From positions 62,001 to 126,000 of the forward strand of contig JASBYY010000001.1 of the NCBI GenBank assembly GCA_029983675.1: DNA of 64,000 bases, given 5' to 3'. Positions 43,797 to 53,347 of this stretch are shown here, piece by piece. Made by a program: the position numbers and the translations under genes. Each line of letters starts with the position of its first letter. The stretch's first letter is position 1. The notes under the pieces were generated by a model, which saw only the letters and a program-made list of their open reading frames with translations, ran no database searches and was not told the origin of the DNA. This stretch comes from Bacteroidales bacterium. Its GTDB lineage: Bacteria > Bacteroidota > Bacteroidia > Bacteroidales > F082.

Positions 43797-43895
43797 AGTT
43801 AATGTGTTGTTGCTTATTAGCGTTTGTTAGTTGTCATTCTTTGGGTAAAAATATACAGAACAACGTTTTTTTCATTATAATATTGGCCTTTCAAC

Positions 43896-44918
43896 TTATT
43901 TTTCTTTTGTTTCATCCATGATGACATTGATTATCAGCGTGCCAACCATGCCTAATGTTTGTTTGTCAATGGCACCGATATTGTCATTCAAGGTATGCCA
44001 TTCGTTGGGGAATGAGTTGTTTACGCTATTAGGCTGAAGATCAATGATGTCAATGGTCGGAATGCCGGCAATGGTGTTCATGGGGATATGGTCGTCGCTG
44101 ATGGGGTTGCCTAATTCGTTGCTAAAATACGACTGGAAGCCCAATTCGTAGGCCTTGCGCCAAACCTTGTTGCTAACCCAGCTTGCATAACTTTGAGAGT
44201 AGTATTCCTTCATGAAATTCGGATTACTGCCCCCGACCATATCAAGCAAAATGCCGAAGTTGGCATGGTAACCCGCCTTGTGTGGGTTGCTTGACCAATA
44301 CTGTGAACCCAAGGCCCAATAATTGTTTTCGTCATAATAGTTCATGGCTTGCGATTGTGGCGGACCATAATCCTCCAAATCGAACAGAATGATATCGATC
44401 CCAAGTTTTTCATTCAAAGGATGTTGTTTGAGAATGCGTGCGGTTTCCAACAACACACCCACGCCGCTGGCACCATCATTGGCACCGTCGATAGGATGTC
44501 CCCAATTGGATTCGTCGGCATCGTGGTCGGCAAAAGGCCTCGAATCCCAATGGGCGCAAAGGACAATGCGTTTGCTGGCGTCGGAATGGAATGAAGCGAT
44601 GATGTTTTTGCCATTCATGGCATTCTTGTCGTATAACCGTGCTCGAAAAGTCTGAACCACTACGGTGTCGGCGTAAGAAGAAAGACGTTTTTCTAACCAC
44701 AAGGCGCATTTATCATGTGCATCCGAACCGGGAACACGGGGACCGAAATCGGTCTGGCAAGCCACAAAGTGAAATGCAGAGTCCGCATTAAAATCCGGAA
44801 CAGCTTGATTTATGGTGTTTTGTGCGTTTTTCGGCTTGTCATTTTCCTTGTTATTGTTGCTTTCACATGCGGCCAATAGACCGATAGAAAGTATGATGAA
44901 TAATACTCTTCTTGTCAT
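43896..44918 (-). CDS. M28-family zinc protein, probable glutaminyl cyclase lipoprotein
   Basis: The 340-residue lipoprotein (lipobox LLAAC) has an M28 fold with zinc ligands visible in CAHWDSRPFAD, PIDGANDGASGVG, FDLEDYG and DDHIPM. The combination matches bacterial type II glutaminyl-peptide cyclases of Bacteroidota, which convert N-terminal Gln of exported proteins to pyroglutamate after signal cleavage. Several secreted proteins here end their signal peptide in AQ, consistent with such substrates. An aminopeptidase role is the main alternative. Confidence 0.8.
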   Translation of the reverse strand: MTRRVLFIILSIGLLAACESNNNKENDKPKNAQNTINQAVPDFNADSAFHFVACQTDFGPRVPGSDAHDKCALWLEKRLSSYADTVVVQTFRARLYDKNAMNGKNIIASFHSDASKRIVLCAHWDSRPFADHDADESNWGHPIDGANDGASGVGVLLETARILKQHPLNEKLGIDIILFDLEDYGPPQSQAMNYYDENNYWALGSQYWSSNPHKAGYHANFGILLDMVGGSNPNFMKEYYSQSYASWVSNKVWRKAYELGFQSYFSNELGNPISDDHIPMNTIAGIPTIDIIDLQPNSVNNSFPNEWHTLNDNIGAIDKQTLGMVGTLIINVIMDETKEK

Positions 44919-44938
44919 CTTTAATTGCGTTAGTGCTG

Positions 44939-44946
44939 CAAAAGTA
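44939..44946 (-). promoter_or_regulatory. -7 promoter box (TACTTTTG)
   Basis: Minus-strand box 20 bases before ATG 44918. Confidence 0.55.
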
Positions 44947-45070
44947 ATGTTTTTTGGCGACCTGTTGTTGAGGATAGCGGATATAGGATCCCGGAAAAAG
45001 CTGCATGGGAGACTGAATGCAGAATAGCGAAATCTTTATTCGTGTGTTTATGACGGTGATATCCAATCCA

Positions 45071-45778
45071 TTATTTTCTTTTAAACCGATATACCACTGT
45101 AAGATCTTTGCGGTTGGGTTCGGGAACGTCCCAGTACGGTTTCCCGTTATCGTCAAGGTCGTCGTTTTCCATTTCGTCTTCATCGTCGGGTTCTTGCTCG
45201 CGTTGAGGACCTTGTTTGCGGAAATAGAAAGCAAGAACAAGTCCCACCAAAGCCCCACTCAGATGGCCTTCCCATGAGATGTGTTGGGGTATCATTAGGG
45301 AAGGGATTAGCCCCTAGACAAAACTGCCGTACAAAAATATCATGATTAAAGATAGGGCGATAAGTTTGACATTATGGCGAATGAACCCGCTGAAAATCAG
45401 GAAGAAGTTTAATCCGTAAATCAAAGCGCTGGCACCGATATGGGTGCCGTTTTCGGCAATGAGCCATGTGAGGACACCCGTTGACAAGTAGGTGATAAAC
45501 AGTATCTTACTTGCAATTTGACGATAAAAGTAGTAAAGTGCTGTGCATAATATGACAACGGGCGCGCTATTGCTGAGTAGATGCTCCCAGTTTCCGTGCA
45601 GAAACGGCATGGTCAGAATGCCAATAAGCCCTTTTGCAGTATGTGGGGTGACACCCCATCCGCCAAAATCAAGATGAAAGACCTTTTCGGTCAGCATTAC
45701 TATCCACATGGTGACAAGGATACATGCTGGAATGACCAAACTGCTGACGAGCTGTTTTTGCTCTTGTTTATCTTCCAT
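45071..45778 (-). pseudogene. Rhomboid intramembrane protease, interrupted by an in-frame TAG
   Basis: One continuous frame encodes a rhomboid protease. It has LHGNWEHLLSN near the start of the second half-helix region, the catalytic serine motif GASALIYG (usual GxSG), then catalytic His in SWEGHLSGALVGL and an acidic cytoplasmic tail. A TAG at 45314-45316 splits it between the Ser and the His. It sits in FV-stop-GLIP, where relatives have Trp, so one base (TGG to TAG) explains the break. Without readthrough both halves are inactive. The start at 45778 is used because the earlier ATGs fall in or next to the promoter. Confidence 0.75.
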
Positions 45779-45787
45779 CGGTTTCTG

Positions 45788-45836
45788 TTGAATTTCCATT
45801 CGCAAAGGTAGCTATTATTTGCGAATGGAAATTCAA
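45788..45836. promoter_or_regulatory. 19-bp perfect inverted repeat around the rhomboid promoter
   Basis: TTGAATTTCCATTCGCAAA (45788-45806) and its exact reverse complement (45818-45836) are separated by 11 bases. The minus-strand -7 box TACCTTTG (45803-45810) lies across the arm and centre. It could be an operator or a long RNA hairpin ending the type IX cargo gene upstream; no T-run follows it. Confidence 0.65.
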
Positions 45837-45893
45837 AACAGGAAAGTTGGCATGATCATCTTGGAAAACGAAAAGCGATAGGCTTTTGACCGT

Positions 45894-48800
45894 CTATTCG
45901 ATGATGATTTTCTTGGATATCTTTTGGTTGTCGTTGCTCAATGTTACAATAAACAAGCCTGTCGGAAGATGATGCGGAATGTACACATTGCTATTGTTGC
46001 CGATGTTGTAGGTGAATACAATTTGACCTAATAAATTGTAAATCACCATATTGAAGTTTTTATCACTTGAATTGACAACTTGAAATTCTTTTCTCTTGCT
46101 ACGTATGACAACCTGTTCGCATTTTTGATCATCAACACCTTGGCCGATTAGGTTGACGACGATTACTGCATTGGTGCCGCCATTCGGATTAACTGTGGTG
46201 CCGCTTCCCCATGATCCGTCGGATGATGTGTAAGTATCGGCTATTTCGCCATTGGAAAGATTACGCACTTCGATACGACGGATGCCGTTGGCATTGACGT
46301 TGGGGATGATGGCGCCCCAGCTTCCGTTGTTGCCGGCCACTTCGTTGCGGTAGAATGCAGCATATTGGCTGATGTTGGCAAAATCGATGCCTGTGGTTTC
46401 AATGCTGGTGCCATAAAAGGGTCGTCCCTCTCCTTCGGTGTTGTCATAAAGGAACACAAAGTCTTTTGGCGAATTGTCCGATACGCCTCTGAGAGCGGTG
46501 CCTTGATAGGCCTCTTGATCTTCGCCGAAATTGATGACGGTGGCATAATCGTCGGTCGAGAGAAAATGCTGTGCAGTATTGCCTTCTTCGCCGTCGTTGA
46601 GACGGATACGCATATAGATATGATTGCCGGGCGTAAAGCGGGTGTTGCCGGTGCTTTCGCTGATGAACCAGCCGGCGTGGCTTCCGTCATAGTCCGTGGT
46701 GAAAACACCATAATTGCCTTCATTTTCGAGGTTTGGATTGGTTGTGCGGTAAAAATTGTCGCCATCGACAAAAATAACATTGCCGACACCGCTTGCAGTG
46801 GCACCATCGTTGCTGTCTACCATCTGGTTGATGTAACGGTAGGTTGTGTTGGGTCGTAAATTGCTCAAGGTCAATCGGAAGGCATAAGGGATGCGTTTGT
46901 TGTTCGTGCCATTGTTGCCCTGAATGTAAAGTGGAATGATGGCTTGGGCAATATGTGGATTTTCGTCGGGGAACACTTCGCCTGTAAGCGTTACGGTGCA
47001 ATTGCCACCGCCTCCCTCATGTATAATGCCGCCATGGTGGATGCCGCCGCCAAGTCCACTTTTCATACGGGCAAGAATATCAATCGGTTGTCCGGTGATA
47101 ATGCCGTCGGCAAAGGGTATTTCCAATGTGTTGCCGTATGTGGATCCGTTAAGTGAGATTTCAAAGTCTGCGTCTGCATGTATTGAAATCTGTCCACTAC
47201 CTGTCAGGTTTGTAGCATACAATTGGTACGTTTGCGCTTCAGAAGGCCCTTGCCCTTCTATGTAGTCAAGGTCTGAGATAGAGTTGGGTGTTGCGGTGAT
47301 AGCCGTGACCGCTTCGCTTTGCATAAAGAGGTCAATAAAAAAGTTGTAGTTGGAAGCGTTCAGGTTGCTCATCGCATAAGCACCGAAACGATGGTCGTTG
47401 TTCATGGCGAAGCCGCGGCTGAAAGCTGCATTAATGATGTTGAACGCTGTGTGATTGGGAATCATGGCGTTGCCATTGGAAGTGCCGACCTCGATGTTCC
47501 AAATGCAATTGCTCGAACCATTGGCAAAATCAGTGCCGCTGCCGCTATAGCCGATGGTGTCGCCGGTAGCATTGGTGAAGTAAAAAGCATCACCGGTGGT
47601 ATGGACGTCCCAATAATAGTCTTCTGCTTGAAGTGCAATGCCATCAGGAAGCAGTTCGTCTCCGGCAAGGGTAGAGCTGTAGCAAAGTGTGCCTTCAGGT
47701 TTGCCTGATGCTTTTGCCTTCATGACGGCATAAGCAGAAATATTGCTGGTGTCGCATCGAGCGGCAAAAATCATACGGCAGCTGTCAGTTAGCTGCGCCA
47801 AAGAAGAAATGCGTCGCCAAGTGTCGGCAGATGGTGTTTCTACGACTTCCCCGTTGCAAACAACGCTGATGCTGTCGGTTTCATCGGTGATAATCATGAT
47901 GGCTTCGTCGTGATACTGTCCGATGCCAAGTCCTGATTTCAAACGCACGTAAATCGGGGTTGGTTCAAGGGTGCCACCAATGGCCTGCAAGGTGATGGGC
48001 GATTGTGCCGAAAAACCACTTCCTGATACTGATGAAATCTCATAATGAATTGTACCTGTGATGCTAACATTGCTGGTTAGATGACTCCCCGATAGGGTGA
48101 ACAATTGTGTTTCGGAGGGGCCTTGTCCGACAATATAGTTGAATCCCGATAAATCAGTGGGGTTTGCCGATAGGGTGGGGCTGGCTTCTTGGGAGATGAG
48201 CATGCAATCGTCAAGCCCCCAAGCGGAGGCGTTGTTGGCAGTACAAGTGTATTTGAATCCGATGTGGCAGCTGGAGCCTTGAAAATCACTCAAATTGATG
48301 TCGCCCGATTCCACCCAGTTCCAACCGCCGGAAGATACCGTCGCATTGAGGGGTGTCCATGTCGCGTTGGCAGGGGATGATCCGTCGTAATTATCCGAAA
48401 GGAATACTTTCAGGTTGGTGCCGGTGTGACTTTTGGCACTTCTGAATCGGAGTGTCGGATTGATGCAAGCATTCAAATCAAAAGCAGGAGAGATGCACCA
48501 GTCTTCATTTTCTCCTGCATTCGCACCATAAATATAAGCGTAGTGATTTTCAGCATTGATAATTTCCCATTCGGCATCGCCCGCCACATTGACAAAAGTC
48601 CAGCCGTTCATGTCATTTTCCCAGTCTTGATTGAAAATGACAAAGTGTCCTTCTACGATGGTGTAGTTCGCCGTTGCAATCGCGCTATTTTGCCATTCGG
48701 GTTTGCATGCAATGGCTTTTAACGTGGTGTTTGTGTCGATGGTGATAGGATGGTCGTAGGTGGGACTCGCAGGGGTGGGGTTTTCACCATCGAGTGTATA

Positions 48801-51152
48801 GTGAATGGTTGATCCGGCAGTGCTGCATGTAATACTGACGGTTTGTGCTTCGTAATAAACGCCTCCGTCGGGGTGGAAGATAGGTGTGGCAACGGTGGGC
48901 GTTGTGTTCGATTCGTGTTTTACAAAAAAGTCAATGAAAAAGTTGTAGCCTGAAGCTGTCATGTTGCTTGTAGCGAAAGGACCGCAGCTAAGGTTGTTGT
49001 TGAGGGCGAAAGCTCGGTTGTCGGTGCTGGCGTTTGTAATGCTAAAGGCGGCATATTCGGGAACCATCGAAGTGCTGCTCGAAACACCCGGGGCGATATT
49101 CCATGTCGTTTGATCTCCGTTCATCATGAAGTTGGCTCCGCTGTTATAACCGATGTTTGCACCGTCAGCGTTGGTGAATGTGAAGTCGCCTCCATTTTTG
49201 TCAAGTGTCCACACATATTGATTTTCATTGTTTGTGATGCTGTCGGGAAGTATCTCGGCATCATGCAGGAACAGACTTGTGAAAGGTGTTCCAATCAGTT
49301 TTCCGCTTGTGAGGGTATTGCTTAGGGCGCAGTATTGCGTTGAGTCATCATTGAATCGTGTGGCAAGAATGATTTGGCTTCCCGGTTTCAAGGCATTCAG
49401 ACGGGTAACCCTGACATATTGCCCCTCATAAGCACTTCCATCGGTGACGGTGCCAGACAGGGCTACATATACGGTATCGGCATCGGGAGAGGCAACGGTC
49501 AGGTTTTCCTGATAGTTTCCTATCGGCAGACCGCCTTTCAATCTGGCATATATCCTGATACTGCCGAAATTACCCGATGTGGGAGGAATGACAATGGCAG
49601 GGTTTTCCGGACTGAAAAGCTCGCCTCCAAAGGTTGACACCTCGAAATGTTCCGATGGGAAAATGCTCACGGAGCCATTTAAGTGACTGCCTGACAAATA
49701 AAAATGGACAACATCCGACGGCCCGTGATGCTCGTAATAATCAAGTCCTGCAATAGAATTTGGTGCGACAGAGAGTTTTGGAACATGAATGAAATTGATG
49801 TCGTTGGCACTATTGACGAGCATTTGGGGCTTGTTGTTGCAGCTGATGACCCCTGTTACTGTGACTTCGTCTCCTGCCTCCAAGCCTTCGACTTGCGGAA
49901 TGCGAAAGATGTCTAAACTGTCAAGGTCTTGTACAATTGCCGTAACACCATTCGTATTAATAAAACCAATGGTAGCGTGTTCGATTTTTACACGAGAGGC
50001 TTGCAGTTGATTGTTAAGGGAATAATCATTATTGATTTCGGCAATGCTTTTTACGGCAATGGGAAGTGGGTGCTCGTGAGCAATGATGAGCAGGGCATTT
50101 GCCGAAGACCCGTCGATACCGTTCAATGTCACCAAGCCGTTTTCCACTTGTTTTGTACCAAGGCTTCTCACCTTGTCGCCAATGGCAAGCGTGTCGGGAA
50201 TGGTACTCGCGTTGGTGCGCAGCACGATGGCGGCGCTGCTGTCTTGTACATAGATATCGTCATTGTCGATGAAAGTCACGATGCCTTCCACATGGGCGGT
50301 TTCGCCAATATTTAACGCCCTTACCTCGGCAATGGATTGTAGTTCGGGAATGGTGAACAAAGCCGTGGCGATTTCGCTGTTGTCGTGACCATCGGCTGTC
50401 GCCACGGCTCTTAGGGTGGTAGTGGCAGTCACCGTGAGGGGGGTGCTGTAAATGTTGCCCGATGTCGTGGGCATGCTGCCGTCCACAGTATAGTAAATTG
50501 TCGCATCTGGTGTCGTGCAACTGATGGTAAACGTTTGCGGAAGCAGGAAACAGCCTCCGTTAGGGGTGAAAGTGGGGGTCGCAACAACATTCTGATTGGA
50601 GTGGTTTTTCTTGTAGAAACTGACCCTTTGTTGGGCAATGGCTGTCGTTGTGCTCTTGTAGGCACGCCAGCTCGGTGTCCCATTGGTTGGAGAATAAACA
50701 CCTAACCAGCGGTCGTCTTGGCCATCGTTGGCTTTCAAGTAGTTGCCGTCAATTTCCCAAACGTGTCCGTTGTTAGTGTTAATGCCAATGCGCACCCCGT
50801 CATTCGCTTTAATCGTATAAAGCCATTTTGCGGTTGTCCCCGCGGGATAAAGTTTGCCATTTGCAATGTCAATGTTCCAAATGAGCTGCTGATCGGTATA
50901 GTCGTCTCCAATTTGAAGCATAGCGCCATCGAAAGCCATGGCAACGGCGACGGGCGTAGTGGTGCCGCCATCGTTAGGAAGTGCGTAGGTGCTTGTGTCT
51001 ATTCCGTTTTGCAGGGTCATGGCAATGATGACATCATCGGAGGGAGTTATATCGTTCCAAGTTGTTGTTTCCCAACTGTTTTGAGCCAAACAATGGGAAG
51101 CCACCATGAAATGCAGCAGAATAATTGTGAGAAAGGTGTAATATTTATTCAT
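45894..51152 (-). CDS. Large multidomain type IX secretion cargo protein
   Basis: The 1752-residue surface or secreted protein has a signal peptide (FLTIILLHFMVASHCLA). Two chitobiase-C-terminal-like repeats follow (TIYYTVDGSMPTTSG near residue 230; TIHYTLDGENPTPAS near 810). An OB-fold/DUF5689-like segment (SIAEVRALNIGETAHVEG...) and a choice-of-anchor-J/MAM-like domain (DWENDMNGWTFVNVAGDAEW) are also present. Three repeats of the type LDYIEGQGPSEAQTYQL follow the anchor pattern. The C terminus (FNMVIYNLLGQIVF ... LPTGLFIVTLSNDNQKISKKI) is a type A sorting domain cleaved on export. No catalytic domain is visible; it is probably an adhesin or substrate-binding scaffold. Confidence 0.82.
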   Translation of the reverse strand: MNKYYTFLTIILLHFMVASHCLAQNSWETTTWNDITPSDDVIIAMTLQNGIDTSTYALPNDGGTTTPVAVAMAFDGAMLQIGDDYTDQQLIWNIDIANGKLYPAGTTAKWLYTIKANDGVRIGINTNNGHVWEIDGNYLKANDGQDDRWLGVYSPTNGTPSWRAYKSTTTAIAQQRVSFYKKNHSNQNVVATPTFTPNGGCFLLPQTFTISCTTPDATIYYTVDGSMPTTSGNIYSTPLTVTATTTLRAVATADGHDNSEIATALFTIPELQSIAEVRALNIGETAHVEGIVTFIDNDDIYVQDSSAAIVLRTNASTIPDTLAIGDKVRSLGTKQVENGLVTLNGIDGSSANALLIIAHEHPLPIAVKSIAEINNDYSLNNQLQASRVKIEHATIGFINTNGVTAIVQDLDSLDIFRIPQVEGLEAGDEVTVTGVISCNNKPQMLVNSANDINFIHVPKLSVAPNSIAGLDYYEHHGPSDVVHFYLSGSHLNGSVSIFPSEHFEVSTFGGELFSPENPAIVIPPTSGNFGSIRIYARLKGGLPIGNYQENLTVASPDADTVYVALSGTVTDGSAYEGQYVRVTRLNALKPGSQIILATRFNDDSTQYCALSNTLTSGKLIGTPFTSLFLHDAEILPDSITNNENQYVWTLDKNGGDFTFTNADGANIGYNSGANFMMNGDQTTWNIAPGVSSSTSMVPEYAAFSITNASTDNRAFALNNNLSCGPFATSNMTASGYNFFIDFFVKHESNTTPTVATPIFHPDGGVYYEAQTVSITCSTAGSTIHYTLDGENPTPASPTYDHPITIDTNTTLKAIACKPEWQNSAIATANYTIVEGHFVIFNQDWENDMNGWTFVNVAGDAEWEIINAENHYAYIYGANAGENEDWCISPAFDLNACINPTLRFRSAKSHTGTNLKVFLSDNYDGSSPANATWTPLNATVSSGGWNWVESGDINLSDFQGSSCHIGFKYTCTANNASAWGLDDCMLISQEASPTLSANPTDLSGFNYIVGQGPSETQLFTLSGSHLTSNVSITGTIHYEISSVSGSGFSAQSPITLQAIGGTLEPTPIYVRLKSGLGIGQYHDEAIMIITDETDSISVVCNGEVVETPSADTWRRISSLAQLTDSCRMIFAARCDTSNISAYAVMKAKASGKPEGTLCYSSTLAGDELLPDGIALQAEDYYWDVHTTGDAFYFTNATGDTIGYSGSGTDFANGSSNCIWNIEVGTSNGNAMIPNHTAFNIINAAFSRGFAMNNDHRFGAYAMSNLNASNYNFFIDLFMQSEAVTAITATPNSISDLDYIEGQGPSEAQTYQLYATNLTGSGQISIHADADFEISLNGSTYGNTLEIPFADGIITGQPIDILARMKSGLGGGIHHGGIIHEGGGGNCTVTLTGEVFPDENPHIAQAIIPLYIQGNNGTNNKRIPYAFRLTLSNLRPNTTYRYINQMVDSNDGATASGVGNVIFVDGDNFYRTTNPNLENEGNYGVFTTDYDGSHAGWFISESTGNTRFTPGNHIYMRIRLNDGEEGNTAQHFLSTDDYATVINFGEDQEAYQGTALRGVSDNSPKDFVFLYDNTEGEGRPFYGTSIETTGIDFANISQYAAFYRNEVAGNNGSWGAIIPNVNANGIRRIEVRNLSNGEIADTYTSSDGSWGSGTTVNPNGGTNAVIVVNLIGQGVDDQKCEQVVIRSKRKEFQVVNSSDKNFNMVIYNLLGQIVFTYNIGNNSNVYIPHHLPTGLFIVTLSNDNQKISKKIIIE

Positions 51153-51218
51153 AATCGTAGAGTTTGGAAGTGGAAGAACAATGTTTAGACATAGATGCAA
51201 GGCACCAGAAATTCACTT

Positions 51219-51226
51219 CAAAGATA
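51219..51226 (-). promoter_or_regulatory. -7 promoter box (TATCTTTG)
   Basis: Minus-strand box giving a ~60-base leader for the type IX cargo gene. Confidence 0.5.
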
Positions 51227-51392
51227 GTAAAACAATGCCGGTTTTCCAAATTTTAGCTGTGTTTTTTATGTTTGGATGTCAGGTTGGATATTGTAGATGT
51301 TTGAAAATGAGTATCAAAAGAAATGATATTCAGAGGATTCATCAATCATCAAAAGATTGCCGTAAAAAGTAAAAGGTTTGGTTTGATTTTTG

Positions 51393-51400
51393 TATTTTTG
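51393..51400 (+). promoter_or_regulatory. -7 promoter box (TATTTTTG)
   Basis: Box 25 bases before the rSAM-associated lipoprotein at 51425; probably drives 51425-53315. Confidence 0.55.
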
Positions 51401-51424
51401 CCAACAAAACCAATTGAATCACTA

Positions 51425-51688
51425 ATGAAAAGATTGTTTCAAAAAGTCTGGATTGCAATTCTGGCGGTGGTTACCGTGATTGTAGGCTCATGCTGTTCGC
51501 ATAAAAACACAACAAGTAAGGCTGATTTGCAGCGTGAGCTTGATTCGGTCAACAAGATTATCAGGCAAAGGGAGAATTCTACCATCTACGGATCGCCTGA
51601 AGTGATGGAACGCTACGGGGAGGAAACCCGTCGCCTCCATTTGAAGGCCGACTCGTTGCAGAATGAAATCGACAAGTTGAACCAATAA
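51425..51688 (+). CDS. Small lipoprotein of the rSAM/lipoprotein system
   Basis: The 87-residue protein has a signal peptide and a lipobox-like GSCC, then a Lys/Glu-rich helical mature part (ADLQRELDSVNKIIRQREN, RLHLKADSLQNEIDKLNQ) with YGSPEVMERYGEE between. Its stop overlaps the ATG of a radical SAM/SPASM gene by one base. This matches the TIGRFAM-defined rSAM/lipoprotein pair of Bacteroidetes (small lipoprotein plus maturase-like enzyme) as I remember it. It may be the substrate of the enzyme; that is unproven. Confidence 0.75.
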   Translation: MKRLFQKVWIAILAVVTVIVGSCCSHKNTTSKADLQRELDSVNKIIRQRENSTIYGSPEVMERYGEETRRLHLKADSLQNEIDKLNQ

Positions 51689-52785
51689 TGGGCGGCAGTC
51701 GGATTCCTTTGCACAAAAGGTTATCTCTTGAGTTGCATCATGCTGTCCTGAAGCAACGTGTCGATGAACACCGTTTGCATCAACTGTTCTGGGAGTGCAC
51801 ACTGCGTTGCAATCTGAATTGCCGGCATTGTGGCAGCGATTGTCGCATGGTGTCGGAACAATCGGATATGCCCCTCCATGATTTTCTAAACGTTTTGGAC
51901 GAAATCCGTTCACAAACCGATCCGTCTGATATCATGGTGATTACGACGGGTGGTGAGCCATTATTACGGAAAGACCTTTGCGAATGTGGAAGACAAATCA
52001 CCTCGCGTGGCTTTGTGTGGGGGATGGTCAGTAATGGCATGTTACTCGATGATAATAAACTGAAAGAATTGATTGACAGCGGATTAAAGTCCATTGCAAT
52101 CAGTTTCGACGGTTTTGAAGCCGATCATAATTGGATGCGCGGACACCCTGAGAGTTATTGTCGGGCGGAAAACGCTATCAAGGCTTTGACAAAAACTTCG
52201 GGTCTGGTCTGGGATGTTATCAGCTGTGTCAATCAACGCACCATCCGATACTTGCCGGACTTTCGCGACTATTTGATAAAGATTGGCGTGCCCAAGTGGC
52301 GGCTGTTTACGGTTTTCCCGTTCGGAAGGGCTGCCAATGAACCGGAACTGAGACTTTCGGACCAGCAGTTTATTGAGATGATGGATTTTATCCGTCAGAC
52401 CCGTCTCGAAAATAAAATTAATACCAGTTATGGCTGTGATGGCTTTCTGGGCATCTATGAGGGCGAAGTCCGCAACCGATATTTTGCGTGTAGCGCAGGA
52501 GTCAATGTCGCTTCCGTTTTGGCGGACGGCTCTGTTTCGGGATGTTTGAGCATCCGCAGCAACTATCATCAGGGCAATATCTATCGAGATTCGTTTTGGG
52601 ATGTTTGGCAGAACCGTTTCAAACCCTATCGCAACCATAAATGGATGCGTACCGGCAAATGTGCGCGATGCAAGGTGTGGCGTTATTGTCAAGGTAACGG
52701 TATGCATCTCCGCGATGGAGAAGGAAAATTGCATTTGTGTCAGTATGAGATGATTACACGGGCATTAAATGCAAGATCGATTTGA
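51688..52785 (+). CDS. Radical SAM/SPASM enzyme of the rSAM/lipoprotein system
   Basis: The 365-residue enzyme has the [4Fe-4S] motif CNLNCRHC (Cys41, 45, 48), preceded by an extra Cys37. TTGGEPLLR, SNGMLL and SISFDG-like (AISFDGFEADHNWMRG) blocks follow. A SPASM-type C-terminal cluster region has several cysteines (FACSAG, GSVSGCL, CARCKVWRYC, LCQYE). SPASM proteins usually modify peptides. The one-base overlap with the lipoprotein gene makes that protein the natural candidate. aroK follows immediately and is probably co-transcribed. Confidence 0.82.
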   Translation: MGGSRIPLHKRLSLELHHAVLKQRVDEHRLHQLFWECTLRCNLNCRHCGSDCRMVSEQSDMPLHDFLNVLDEIRSQTDPSDIMVITTGGEPLLRKDLCECGRQITSRGFVWGMVSNGMLLDDNKLKELIDSGLKSIAISFDGFEADHNWMRGHPESYCRAENAIKALTKTSGLVWDVISCVNQRTIRYLPDFRDYLIKIGVPKWRLFTVFPFGRAANEPELRLSDQQFIEMMDFIRQTRLENKINTSYGCDGFLGIYEGEVRNRYFACSAGVNVASVLADGSVSGCLSIRSNYHQGNIYRDSFWDVWQNRFKPYRNHKWMRTGKCARCKVWRYCQGNGMHLRDGEGKLHLCQYEMITRALNARSI

Positions 52786-52787
52786 CC

Positions 52788-53315
52788 ATGATAACACGCA
52801 TCTACATTGTTGGCTACATGGGCGCAGGGAAAACGACCATTTCGCGGCGTTTGGCGAAAAGGCTTGGGTGGCGTTTCGCCGATATCGACCATCTTATTGA
52901 GGAAAAGACGCAGCTTTCTATCGACAGCTATTTCAAGAAGTATGGAGAAATGGCTTTTCGTAAGATAGAAACAGAGGTGTTGCAAACCACTGGAAATTTT
53001 GAAAACATCATCATATCTACCGGCGGCGGCACGCCTTGCTTCAATCAAAACATGGAGTGGATGAATGCGCATGGGTTCACAGTCTTTGTGCAAGTTAGTG
53101 CAGAAAGTGCCGCATCACGCCTCATGTCTTCAAAAAACCATCGTCCTTTGTTGGAAAATAAGAGCGGCGAGGAATTATTGGACTATGTCAAACAGCATTA
53201 TGCCGCCCGTTTGCCCTATTATCAAAAGGCTCGGATGACTATTAAAGGCGAGAATCTGAATGTGGATGATTTGCTCATCATGATTCAGTTGTATGAGGAG
53301 GGCAACAAGGCATAG
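52788..53315 (+). CDS. aroK: Shikimate kinase
   Basis: It phosphorylates shikimate on the route to chorismate, the precursor used by pabB. The 175-residue P-loop kinase has Walker A GYMGAGKTT, the DIDHLIEE shikimate-site block (usual DxD), FRKIE, STGGGTPC, and NHRPLL in the lid region. ATG 52788 is chosen; a TTG two codons earlier is weaker. It starts 2 bases after the rSAM stop codon. Confidence 0.92.
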   Translation: MITRIYIVGYMGAGKTTISRRLAKRLGWRFADIDHLIEEKTQLSIDSYFKKYGEMAFRKIETEVLQTTGNFENIIISTGGGTPCFNQNMEWMNAHGFTVFVQVSAESAASRLMSSKNHRPLLENKSGEELLDYVKQHYAARLPYYQKARMTIKGENLNVDDLLIMIQLYEEGNKA

Positions 53316-53347
53316 CCCACCGGCTTTTCGACCGTTTCAATCCGTAA

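Noticed and set aside
45314..45316. Reassignment of TAG as a sense codon
   Set aside because: Other intact genes in the window (for example parC) end in TAG; a point mutation or error is simpler.
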